Part shown: piece by piece, positions 1 through 6,445 of the stretch | Position numbering within the stretch: position 1 is the stretch's first letter | Layout of the letters: every line of letters starts with the position of its first letter | NCBI GenBank assembly: GCA_002702385.1 | Contig: NZZF01000042.1 | Location: forward strand, 1 to 6,856 | DNA from: Flavobacteriaceae bacterium | Lineage (GTDB): Bacteria > Bacteroidota > Bacteroidia > Flavobacteriales > Flavobacteriaceae | Reading direction: 5' to 3' | Length of the DNA stretch: 6,856 nt | Translations under genes and position numbers: made by a program | The notes under the pieces: model-generated | Seen by the model: only the letters and a program-made list of their open reading frames with translations | Database searches by the model: none | What the model was told of the DNA's origin: nothing

Positions 1-1004
1 ATAAAAGCCATCATATCACCACCAGTTGAATCATGAAGATATTTACCAATCAAATCACTGCTGTTACCTAAACCATTTGGATGTTGTTTGGACTTAGAGT
101 TTAATAAAATTCTTGCTGAGCTACAAGCAGATGCGGCTAGTACTACTACTTTTCCTTTCAATTTATATTCTTTATTATCATCCTTATCTATAAAAGAAAC
201 ACCTGTTGCTTTTCCTTCATTATTAGTAGTGACCGTTCTTACCATTGAATTTACATAAAGATCAATTTGGCCTCCTGACTTTTGAGCGGGGAAAATTAAA
301 CACGATCCTGAGGAAAAATCACCATAAACATTACAACTTTTAGCACATCCTGCACAATAAAAACATAACCCTCTTTCATTATTAATTCTTTTGGTTAGAA
401 CTGATAATCTAGATGGAATAACCTTTACATTACTTTTACGAGCTCCCTTGATATAAAATAATTCATGAAGACGTGGTTTTGGAGGAGGTAGAAAAAACCC
501 ATCGGGCTCATTATAAATATTTTCCTTAGTTCCAAAAACACCTATTAACTTATCAACTTTATCATAATAAGGTTTTATATCATCATATGAAATAGGCCAA
601 TTTTCACCTAAACCATCAATACTTTTTCTTTTGAAATCATTTGGACCAAATCTCAAAGAAATTCTTCCCCAATGATTAGTCCTTCCACCTAGCATTCTAG
701 ATCTAAACCATTTAAAATCTGTATCTCCAACTTGGCCATAAGGTTCACCATCAATTTCCCAACCACCGTAAGCCTGATCATAATCACCAAAAAATCTGCG
801 ATTACCAGATCCTCTTCTTGGTGAATGCCAAGCCCATTTCAATTGAGTCATTGTTTTTTGATCAGCAGGGTCAAAATATGGGCCTGCTTCAACTACAGCA
901 ACAGAGAGGCCAGCTTCTGATAAAACTTTAGTAGCCATTCCTCCACCTGCTCCAGAACCAACTATGATAACATCATATTCTTTGGCTGAATTTTTTATTT
1001 GCAT
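1..1004 (-). CDS. GMC-family FAD-dependent oxidoreductase, C-terminus off the left edge
   Basis: Predicted flavoprotein that oxidises an alcohol or sugar hydroxyl group. I translated 334 residues from the ATG at 1004; the frame stays open to the left edge, and family members are usually about 500-580 residues, so the C-terminal catalytic His region is missing. Visible motifs are the FAD-binding Rossmann loop GSGAGGG (residues 16-22) with the ribose-binding acidic residue E39 in VVEAG, the GMC signature LGGRTNHWG (105-113), and the second FAD-contact segment VVLAASACSSARILLNS (287-303). Residues 214-224 hold a C-x2-C-x2-C-x3-C cluster (Cys 214, 217, 220, 224). No signal peptide precedes the Rossmann fold, so export, if it happens, would need a partner subunit. 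It starts 4 bp after the DUF1080 stop, so it is the third gene of that unit. The family is clear; the substrate is unknown. Confidence 0.93.
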   Translation of the reverse strand, partial: MQIKNSAKEYDVIIVGSGAGGGMATKVLSEAGLSVAVVEAGPYFDPADQKTMTQLKWAWHSPRRGSGNRRFFGDYDQAYGGWEIDGEPYGQVGDTDFKWFRSRMLGGRTNHWGRISLRFGPNDFKRKSIDGLGENWPISYDDIKPYYDKVDKLIGVFGTKENIYNEPDGFFLPPPKPRLHELFYIKGARKSNVKVIPSRLSVLTKRINNERGLCFYCAGCAKSCNVYGDFSSGSCLIFPAQKSGGQIDLYVNSMVRTVTTNNEGKATGVSFIDKDDNKEYKLKGKVVVLAASACSSARILLNSKSKQHPNGLGNSSDLIGKYLHDSTGGDMMAF

Positions 1005-1008
1005 ATTT

Positions 1009-1749
1009 TTATAACTCTAAGATTTTAATATTTCTAAAGTAAACCGGTGCTCCATGATCTTGGAAGCAAATTTTTCCTGTTTTAAATTTTCCAAATTCAC
1101 AATTGTCCCAAGGTTTTTGATCACAATTAGCAAATTTTGTTTTTGAAACCATCGCATCCCATTTATCTCCAAACAGGGGAAAACTTACAACTTCTGTGCC
1201 ATTAAAAATAACATTTCCAAAGTTTTCATTGTAGTTAATGGTTATCATATATGAATTCCATTGACCAACAGGCTTTGTCATATCAACTGAAGGATTGACC
1301 ATTCCATATAAACTACCAGCTTTTACAGGATCTGGATAATTATTATCCATAATTTGAATCTCAGGTCCAGTGACAAAAGGAAATTCATACTTTTCTCCTT
1401 CTTTAACACCCCACATGAAACCACTATTAGTTAATGAATCAACCTTCCATTCAAAATATAATTTGAAACTTTTAAAATCTAAATCAGAAACAAGATCATT
1501 GTTTTCTTTTTTAGGGTTACCATTTCCATGTGTAAGAATATTTCCTTGTGAATCTAATTGAAATTTACCAACAGTTGGATCAAAAGATAAAATTCCATCT
1601 GAGACAGACCAACCAAATTTATTTCCATTGTCATTGTAATAGTGCCAACCATTAAGGTCATTATCGTTGAGAAGTTTAGTCCACTTTTTTTCCTTATCAC
1701 ATGAAAGTGATATTATTGCAATTATTAATAATAAAAATGTATTTTTCAT
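1009..1749 (-). CDS. DUF1080 / 3-keto-disaccharide hydrolase family lipoprotein
   Basis: Predicted envelope lipoprotein of 246 residues with a DUF1080 (concanavalin/LamG-like) domain. Members of this family have been linked to cleavage of 3-keto-glycosides. Residues 1-16 are a hydrophobic type II signal (KNTFLLLIIAIISLS) followed by Cys17, a plausible though loose lipobox (SLSC). Family motifs follow in order: LNGW (32-35), NSG (108-110), GPEIQIMD (128-135), QWNSYMI, FNGTEV, and the C-terminal QDHGAPVYFRNIKILEL (230-246). The length is normal for the family. I chose the ATG at 1749 over an in-frame ATG at 1764: the later start puts the lysine and hydrophobic stretch right at the N-terminus and leaves 2 bp after the preceding stop, while the earlier one overlaps that gene and adds five residues (MGILN). 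It sits between an oxidoreductase and a GMC enzyme, which fits hydrolysis of a glycoside that one of them has oxidised. The exact substrate is unknown. Confidence 0.92.
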   Translation of the reverse strand: MKNTFLLLIIAIISLSCDKEKKWTKLLNDNDLNGWHYYNDNGNKFGWSVSDGILSFDPTVGKFQLDSQGNILTHGNGNPKKENNDLVSDLDFKSFKLYFEWKVDSLTNSGFMWGVKEGEKYEFPFVTGPEIQIMDNNYPDPVKAGSLYGMVNPSVDMTKPVGQWNSYMITINYNENFGNVIFNGTEVVSFPLFGDKWDAMVSKTKFANCDQKPWDNCEFGKFKTGKICFQDHGAPVYFRNIKILEL

Positions 1750-1751
1750 AT

Positions 1752-3203
1752 TTAAAATTCCCATCCTGATCTTCTAATTCTACCAACAAATTGATTTGCT
1801 TCGTCAAAATTTGTAATTCGCATATTATCACCATCCCACAATAGCTTTTTTCTACCTACAAATTTTCCATATTCAGAAGTATGGTATCTGTCTGGATAAT
1901 ATTTTGGCTTTTCTTTACCCATACTCATATATGATCTAATAGCTAGATTACCCATGAGTACAGTTTCTGTGAAAGGACCAGCGTATTCAAATGGTGCGGT
2001 AATTTTTTCATAAGCAGCAGAACCATAACCTCCTTTAATTCCATTAATCCACTCCATGTGATGGTCATGATCTAACAACTTAGATTCTGTCTTAAATTTG
2101 AGAGTTTCCTTACCTTTTCTATATAGCTTAGGTTCTAAACCATATACTCCACAAGAAATTACACCTTTTTCGCCTATCATTAAAACTCCATTGGTACTAT
2201 TCACTTCTCCCAAGTAATCATCAGCTGGAATATCTTCAGGATGATTAGGTCTAAGACCGCCATCCATCCAAACTAATTCTATTTTTGAATCATTCTTTTT
2301 TGTTTTATCAAAGTGTAAAGTAACAATTGATGAAGGTGGACAACCCTCAGGAATAAAGTTTTGGCTCCATGCTTGTTGAAAAACAGAACCGACACTACAT
2401 TCAACATCAGTTGGATAATGCAGACCTAGAGTTTTATAAGGTGCATCTAAAATATGACAGCCCATATCACCAAGTGCGCCAGTACCATAATCCCACCATC
2501 CTCTCCAATTAAAAGGATGTAATTGTGAAGTATACTTTGTGTAAGAAGCAGGTCCTAACCATAAATCCCAGTTAAGATTTGCAGGTTTTTCCTCGCTTCT
2601 ATCTTCCATAGGAAATCCTTGTGGCCAAACAGGACGATTTGTCCATGCATAAATTTTATGAATTTTACCAATCATTTTGTTGTCAACCCACTCTTGAATT
2701 TTAACAACACCTGTACTTGAACCCCCTTGATTACCCATTTGAGTTACAACTTTATTTTTTTTTGCAATCTGGGTAAGTTTTCTTGCTTCTTCAATATTAT
2801 GCGTTAGAGGTTTTTGTACATAGGCATGTAACCCTCTATTCATGGCGTTACTCGCAATAATTCCATGGGTGTGATCAGGTGTACTGACTGTCACAGCATC
2901 TAAATCTTTTTCATTATCAAGCATTTCTCTAAAGTCAACATAAACATTTGCATTTGGGTATTTTTTTCTTGCATTAATTACATCTTTTTTATCGGGATGA
3001 ACATCACAAAGAGCAATAACTCTCTCACCAGAAGCCCACTTGTTAGTAATGTCATAACCTTTTCCTCCAGCTCCAATGGCTGCTATATTTAATTGATCGC
3101 TGGGAGATATAAACCCAGGACCACCAAGAACATTTCGAGGAACAATAAAAAACCCTGTTCCTAACAGTGCTGAATTTTTTAAAAACTTTCTTCTATTTTT
3201 CAT
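1752..3203 (-). CDS. Tat-exported Gfo/Idh/MocA family oxidoreductase
   Basis: Predicted NAD(P)-dependent sugar or glycoside oxidoreductase of 483 residues, a normal length for the secreted subfamily. The N-terminus carries a twin-arginine signal, NRRKFLKNS (residues 3-11), followed by a hydrophobic stretch to about residue 22, so the folded enzyme with its bound cofactor should be exported. The Rossmann fold begins at about 39 with the loop GAGGKG (44-49) and D67 at the end of strand 2. STPDHTH (107-113) and QKPL (130-133) follow; many relatives have EKP there and K131 is the conserved lysine. The stretch from W233 to H250 (RGWWDYGTGALGDMGCH) is the substrate-site signature, with D246 and H250 as likely active-site residues. 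It is the first gene of the minus-strand unit with DUF1080 and GMC genes, and divergent from the ThuA-like gene. Role by context: oxidising or reducing a sugar ring carbon in the periplasm. The substrate cannot be told from the sequence. Confidence 0.95.
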   Translation of the reverse strand: MKNRRKFLKNSALLGTGFFIVPRNVLGGPGFISPSDQLNIAAIGAGGKGYDITNKWASGERVIALCDVHPDKKDVINARKKYPNANVYVDFREMLDNEKDLDAVTVSTPDHTHGIIASNAMNRGLHAYVQKPLTHNIEEARKLTQIAKKNKVVTQMGNQGGSSTGVVKIQEWVDNKMIGKIHKIYAWTNRPVWPQGFPMEDRSEEKPANLNWDLWLGPASYTKYTSQLHPFNWRGWWDYGTGALGDMGCHILDAPYKTLGLHYPTDVECSVGSVFQQAWSQNFIPEGCPPSSIVTLHFDKTKKNDSKIELVWMDGGLRPNHPEDIPADDYLGEVNSTNGVLMIGEKGVISCGVYGLEPKLYRKGKETLKFKTESKLLDHDHHMEWINGIKGGYGSAAYEKITAPFEYAGPFTETVLMGNLAIRSYMSMGKEKPKYYPDRYHTSEYGKFVGRKKLLWDGDNMRITNFDEANQFVGRIRRSGWEF

Positions 3204-3213
3204 ATTAATATTT

Positions 3214-3242
3214 TTTGGAAATCACCTGATTTACTAAATTTA
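3214..3242 (+). promoter_or_regulatory. Candidate Bacteroidota-type promoter for the ThuA-like gene
   Basis: The 62-bp gap between the divergent genes contains TTTG at 3214-3217, a 17-nt spacer, and TAAATTTA at 3235-3242. This resembles the Bacteroidota vegetative promoter (TTTG, then TAnnTTTG), with seven of eight matches in the downstream box. It would place transcription start only about 15-20 nt before the ATG at 3266. The TAAATTTA box is its own reverse complement, so it could also serve the opposite strand, but the only nearby TTTG on that strand (3255-3258) is 12 nt away, which is too close. The region is so AT-rich that a chance match is quite possible. Confidence 0.3.
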
Positions 3243-3265
3243 AAACATAATTATCAAAAATTAAA

Positions 3266-3982
3266 ATGAAAAGTTTCAGATTTATAACATTTATATTGCT
3301 TTTATTACCAATTCTACAATTTTCTCAAGTTTTGAATGAAAAAAATGTATTATTGGTTTGGGGTGGTTATGAACCGCATAAACCTGAATTATTTTCAAAT
3401 ATTGTAGAAGAATGGCTCTTGTCTCAAAATGCTAATGTAGATGTATACAATGACTTGTCACCATACAATGATTACAATAAATTACTTTCATACGATTTGA
3501 TTATTCAATCTATTACAATGGGAGAGATTACATGGGAACAAGCTGGCAATCTTTCTAAAGCAGTTAAAAATGGTGTTGGAATAGCTGGTGCTCATGGTGG
3601 ATTAACTGATTCGTTTAGAGAAAATACAGAATTTCAATATATGATAGGGGGACAATTTGTAGCCCATCCTGGAGGACAGATTGATTATAAAGTTATTTTT
3701 AAAAAAGATGAATTAACTGAAGGTTTAAATAATTTTCAAATTAAAACAGAACAATACTACATGCATGTAGATCCAAATATTGATGTGATTGCTGTAACCA
3801 AATTTGATGGTAAATTTAATTCTTGGATTGATGGTGTTGTTATGCCTGTTGCTTGGAAAAAAAAACATGGAATGGGTAAGGTTTTTTATTTTGCTATTGG
3901 TCATGACCCAATGGAGTTTAAACAACATCCAGATGCTTGGAAATTACTAACGAGAGGTTTTAATTGGGCTAGTAGAAAGTGA
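3266..3982 (+). CDS. Secreted ThuA-like domain protein
   Basis: Protein of 238 residues of the ThuA-like family, which has a class I glutamine-amidotransferase-like fold and is repeatedly found in sugar-utilisation clusters (first named in trehalose utilisation); its biochemical role is not settled. An N-terminal Sec signal is visible (residues 1-21, MKSFRF then a Leu/Ile-rich core ending near FSQ) and there is no lipobox Cys. Family motifs follow in order: VLLVWGGYEPHKP (28-40), GVGIAGAHGG (103-112), IGGQFVAHPGG (127-137), TEQYYMHVDP (161-170), and MPVAWKKKHGMGKVFYFAIGHD (193-214, ending in the conserved GHD). It covers the whole domain and nothing more. It is transcribed away from the Gfo/Idh/MocA gene from a 62-bp shared gap, so it probably belongs to the same pathway with its own promoter. 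Its last 36 bp overlap, in antisense, the end of the S4-domain gene. Confidence 0.92.
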   Translation: MKSFRFITFILLLLPILQFSQVLNEKNVLLVWGGYEPHKPELFSNIVEEWLLSQNANVDVYNDLSPYNDYNKLLSYDLIIQSITMGEITWEQAGNLSKAVKNGVGIAGAHGGLTDSFRENTEFQYMIGGQFVAHPGGQIDYKVIFKKDELTEGLNNFQIKTEQYYMHVDPNIDVIAVTKFDGKFNSWIDGVVMPVAWKKKHGMGKVFYFAIGHDPMEFKQHPDAWKLLTRGFNWASRK

Positions 3983-4633
3983 TTTAAAATTCAATATTTC
4001 TATTTTATTTAATTCTCTAAATTTTCCTCTAGGAACTTCAAATTTATCCAAATTTGAAATTAAGACTCTATCGATTGAATTGCAACCATAATTATTTAAT
4101 TCCTTAAATAATAATCTTTCATTATTAATCATAATTCTTATTGCAGCATTATTATTTTTTATAAAATTAATTTCGCTTAATTCATCAAGAGTATTTAAAA
4201 ATTTAGATATATCGTCCTTTTCATCTTTACTTAATTCACTATCAAATTGAATATCAAAAAGAACTGAAATAAATTTTTTTCTTTTCTCAAAATTGAAATT
4301 AATATCATCATAAAATAATACTAATCCAGAAATACCTTTTCTAATATTTAATGATTTATAGTCATTATTTGAATAAAAATTTTTCAAAAAATTGATGACA
4401 TGTTTAGGAAGATGATTTAAGTCAACATCTTTTGGCTTATTATAAAGTATGTATCCATCAATTTTAATATTCACTAATTTATTGTTTAATAAAACTTTAT
4501 CCCCTTTATCAACTTCATAAAATATATCAGTAACTATGGATGTATTTACTTTTACTTTTCCTTGATTAATATACTGTTCTGCTTTTTTTTTTGAAGAAGT
4601 TTGATATTTAGAAATGAATTTATTTAGTTTCAT
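3947..4633 (-). CDS. S4-domain protein, degenerate RsuA/RluB-type pseudouridine synthase
   Basis: Protein of 228 residues related to rRNA pseudouridine synthases of the RsuA/RluB/RluE/RluF type. Residues 1-55 form an S4 RNA-binding domain (LNKFIS at 3-8, then a lysine-rich helix, GKVKVN at 25-30, VDKGDKV at 41-47). The synthase-like part starts with GYILYNKPKDV (60-70, family form YLLLNKPKG) and ends with VPRGKFREL (200-208, family form LPPGKWREL). The catalytic motif, normally GRLDxDTSGL, reads SLNIRKGISGL (94-104): Arg98 sits where the catalytic Asp belongs. The protein may therefore bind RNA without isomerising uridine. The ATG overlaps the upstream TGA as ATGA, so it should be translationally coupled to the prenyltransferase gene. 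The last 11 residues (218-228) lie antisense to the ThuA gene. An A10 run encodes Lys15-17. Very low G+C (9 of 60 bases in 4261-4320). Confidence 0.85.
   Translation of the reverse strand: MKLNKFISKYQTSSKKKAEQYINQGKVKVNTSIVTDIFYEVDKGDKVLLNNKLVNIKIDGYILYNKPKDVDLNHLPKHVINFLKNFYSNNDYKSLNIRKGISGLVLFYDDINFNFEKRKKFISVLFDIQFDSELSKDEKDDISKFLNTLDELSEINFIKNNNAAIRIMINNERLLFKELNNYGCNSIDRVLISNLDKFEVPRGKFRELNKIEILNFKSLSTSPIKTSR
4037..4058. repeat. Perfect 9-bp inverted repeat with 4-nt loop
   Basis: TTCAAATTT at 4037-4045 and AAATTTGAA at 4050-4058 are exact reverse complements around the loop ATCC; after one mismatch two more base pairs are possible (4034-4035 with 4060-4061). It lies 54 nt beyond the ThuA stop and inside the S4-domain coding region (the NLDKFE residues). 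The stem has only one G-C pair and no T run follows on either strand, so it is a poor terminator candidate. It could still stall or protect the end of the ThuA transcript. In such AT-rich DNA it may also be chance. Confidence 0.4.
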
Positions 4634-5502
4634 TTTTCAATAAAAATTAAAAATAAAATACCCATTACAATAATAAATTTTATAAGATTATTAAGAATAA
4701 AAAATGCCAATTTATTTTTAAAAAACCACAGTGTGACTATTAAAATTATAAAAAAAGGAATCAAAAATTGTAAGTATAATATTCTATAATAGCTTTCTAT
4801 TTCATTAATAAGAATTATGTCAGTGAATATTATTACTATTGTTAGAACAGTAATTACAATCTTTGTTTTAGTTTCACCATAAATTAATGGAACAGACTCT
4901 ACATTTACAGAAATGTCTCCCAATGTGTTAATCAAATCTTTGATTAAACTTTTGACAAGTAGAATTATAGTCAAAAGAAATGCATTAAGAAAAATTGAGT
5001 AATTAAAATTCTTATAATACAATGCTATTGCAAATATTGGTATAACATAAAGAAAAACTGATATTAAGTTTCTTACTAACAAAATCTTACTAAGCCTAAT
5101 GGAATAGAGGGCAATTAATGCTAGATAAAATGCAAAAAAAAGAAAAGCTCTAAATGAAACTAATGAACTTAAGATCAATCCAATTGAATTAAGCAATATA
5201 TATAAATAAAGCTTTGTAGAACTGGATATTTTATTTTCTATTAACAACCTTAACGGATAGTTTATGAAATCTTTTTTTTTGTCAAAAAAATCATTGATAA
5301 TATATCCGGCCATAATTATAAATACACTTGAAAAAATTAAAAGAAATATGTTTCTGTCATTTAAAATTTCGAAAAAACTCAAAGTTGAAAAAACAAAAAG
5401 TGCTGAAAAAAATTGGGCTACCACAATAAAAAAAATATTGTGAATTCTAAATAAAAAAAGATACCTAACAATAACAGTAAAGATATTGTTAGATGAAGAC
5501 AT
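4630..5502 (-). CDS. UbiA-superfamily membrane prenyltransferase (geranylgeranylglycerol-phosphate geranylgeranyltransferase-like)
   Basis: Integral membrane protein of 290 residues, almost wholly hydrophobic with roughly eight to nine transmembrane segments. It would transfer a polyprenyl group from its diphosphate to an acceptor; the position directly behind two mevalonate-pathway genes supports an isoprenoid substrate. The first Asp-rich motif is intact: NDFFDKKKD (70-78), followed by FINYPLR (79-85). YSIRLSKILLVRN (133-145) matches the conserved loop. The second motif, usually KDIEDxxGD, reads KDLINTLGD (188-196), so Asn192 replaces the first Asp of the DxxxD pair while Asp196 remains. 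I chose the ATG at 5502 (N-terminus MSSSNN), 4 bp after the mevalonate kinase stop; an in-frame TTG at 5523 would overlap that gene by 17 bp. Bacteroidota homologues in this position are commonly named after the archaeal ether-lipid enzyme. The acceptor is unknown, and a quinone or another lipid cannot be excluded. Confidence 0.88.
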   Translation of the reverse strand: MSSSNNIFTVIVRYLFLFRIHNIFFIVVAQFFSALFVFSTLSFFEILNDRNIFLLIFSSVFIIMAGYIINDFFDKKKDFINYPLRLLIENKISSSTKLYLYILLNSIGLILSSLVSFRAFLFFAFYLALIALYSIRLSKILLVRNLISVFLYVIPIFAIALYYKNFNYSIFLNAFLLTIILLVKSLIKDLINTLGDISVNVESVPLIYGETKTKIVITVLTIVIIFTDIILINEIESYYRILYLQFLIPFFIILIVTLWFFKNKLAFFILNNLIKFIIVMGILFLIFIEK

Positions 5503-5506
5503 ATTA

Positions 5507-6436
5507 TTAATACCTGTAAACAACCTTGAAATTATATTCTGAAAGTTGTTTTTGAGCTTTGTTTAGATCTTTGGTAAAGCCTAATATATAACCACCGCCA
5601 CCTGATCCACATAACTTTAAAATGTAGTCCTCAGATTTTAATCCATTTTCCCAAACTTTATAAAAACTATCTGGAATCATTGGTTTAAAGTTATCAAATA
5701 CAATTTTTGACAAACTTTTGATATTATTAAATAAATTTTTAAAATTTCCATCTAAGAAGTCATCAACACATTTGTCAGTGACATTGACAAAACTTGATTC
5801 AAATATGTTTTTAAAATCCTCGTTGTTCATAGATTCAATAAAATACTTAACTAATGATTCGGTATCGCTTGACAGTCCGCTATCAATTATAAAGAATCCT
5901 CCTTTTCCTTTTCTATTTTGAAATGGAATTCCTGTAGTTTTGATATCTGTTTTTGAATTAATTAGAATTGGAAGACTCAAGTAACTATTTAAAGGATCTA
6001 ATCCTGAGGATTTTCCATGAAAAAAAGATTCCATAATTGAAAATACTTCTTTTAATAATAAAATCTTTTCACTATCAAGATTTTCTAATATTGTTACTTT
6101 ATCAATGGCATAAGAATCATAAACTGCAGCAACAAGTGCACCACTACTCCCAATACCATAACCTTGTGGGATCGAGCTTTCAAAATATAAACCATCGCCA
6201 ATATCGGATTTAAATTGTCCTAAATTTAAAAGGCTATTAATTTCATTACTAGAAACTAAGTATTGGTAAAAATCATTCAATTTACCATTAGATTTTTTTA
6301 CAATTTTATTATTAAGATCTCCAATTTTTAAAAACCCTTTAAATAAATCATATGGAATGGAGATTCCTTTGGAGTTTTTAATAATTCCATATTCACCGAA
6401 TAATAAGATTTTTGAGTAAAAAAGTGAAGACTTCAT
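5507..6436 (-). CDS. mvk: Mevalonate kinase (GHMP kinase family)
   Basis: Cytoplasmic kinase of 309 residues that should phosphorylate mevalonate with ATP in the lower mevalonate pathway. GHMP motifs are all present. Motif 1 is SKILLFGEYG (residues 8-17), with Tyr16 where many mevalonate kinases have His. The ATP loop is IPQGYGIGSSGA (89-100). Glu136 and Asp147 in MESFFHGKSSGLDP (135-148) correspond to the Mg-binding Glu and the catalytic Asp of mevalonate kinases. Motif 3 is CGSGGGG (276-282). It is on the short side for the family but complete. The gene starts 9 bp after the stop of the diphosphomevalonate decarboxylase gene and ends 4 bp before the prenyltransferase start, so it is in one operon with both. 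GHMP kinases look alike, and the mevalonate assignment leans on the neighbour and the SSGLDP site. Phosphomevalonate kinase is not seen in this window. Confidence 0.88.
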   Translation of the reverse strand: MKSSLFYSKILLFGEYGIIKNSKGISIPYDLFKGFLKIGDLNNKIVKKSNGKLNDFYQYLVSSNEINSLLNLGQFKSDIGDGLYFESSIPQGYGIGSSGALVAAVYDSYAIDKVTILENLDSEKILLLKEVFSIMESFFHGKSSGLDPLNSYLSLPILINSKTDIKTTGIPFQNRKGKGGFFIIDSGLSSDTESLVKYFIESMNNEDFKNIFESSFVNVTDKCVDDFLDGNFKNLFNNIKSLSKIVFDNFKPMIPDSFYKVWENGLKSEDYILKLCGSGGGGYILGFTKDLNKAQKQLSEYNFKVVYRY

Positions 6437-6445
6437 AAGGTAAAT

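Noticed and set aside
1370..1561. Plus-strand open frame of 63 codons opposite the DUF1080 gene
   Set aside because: Antisense to a well-conserved coding region and no recognisable domain. Similar short frames at 3725-3928 (minus), 5718-5921 (plus) and 6606-6833 (plus) were set aside for the same reason.
1750..1764. In-frame ATG at 1764 as start of the DUF1080 gene
   Set aside because: It overlaps the preceding gene and puts five residues in front of the lipoprotein signal; the ATG at 1749 gives a cleaner signal peptide 2 bp after the upstream stop.
3204..3265. Promoter for the Gfo/Idh/MocA gene in the divergent gap
   Set aside because: One must exist in or near this gap, but no TTTG/TAnnTTTG pair with acceptable spacing is visible on the minus strand: TTTG at 3255-3258 is 12 nt from the TAAATTTA box, and TAATTTTTG at 3255-3263 has the wrong inner spacing.
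4037..4058. Inverted repeat as a rho-independent terminator for the ThuA gene
   Set aside because: Only one G-C pair in the stem, no T run on either side, and it lies inside the opposing coding region; kept only as a repeat.
5503..5523. TTG at 5523 as start of the prenyltransferase gene
   Set aside because: A rarer start codon that overlaps the kinase gene by 17 bp and adds no conserved residues; the ATG at 5502 fits the operon spacing.
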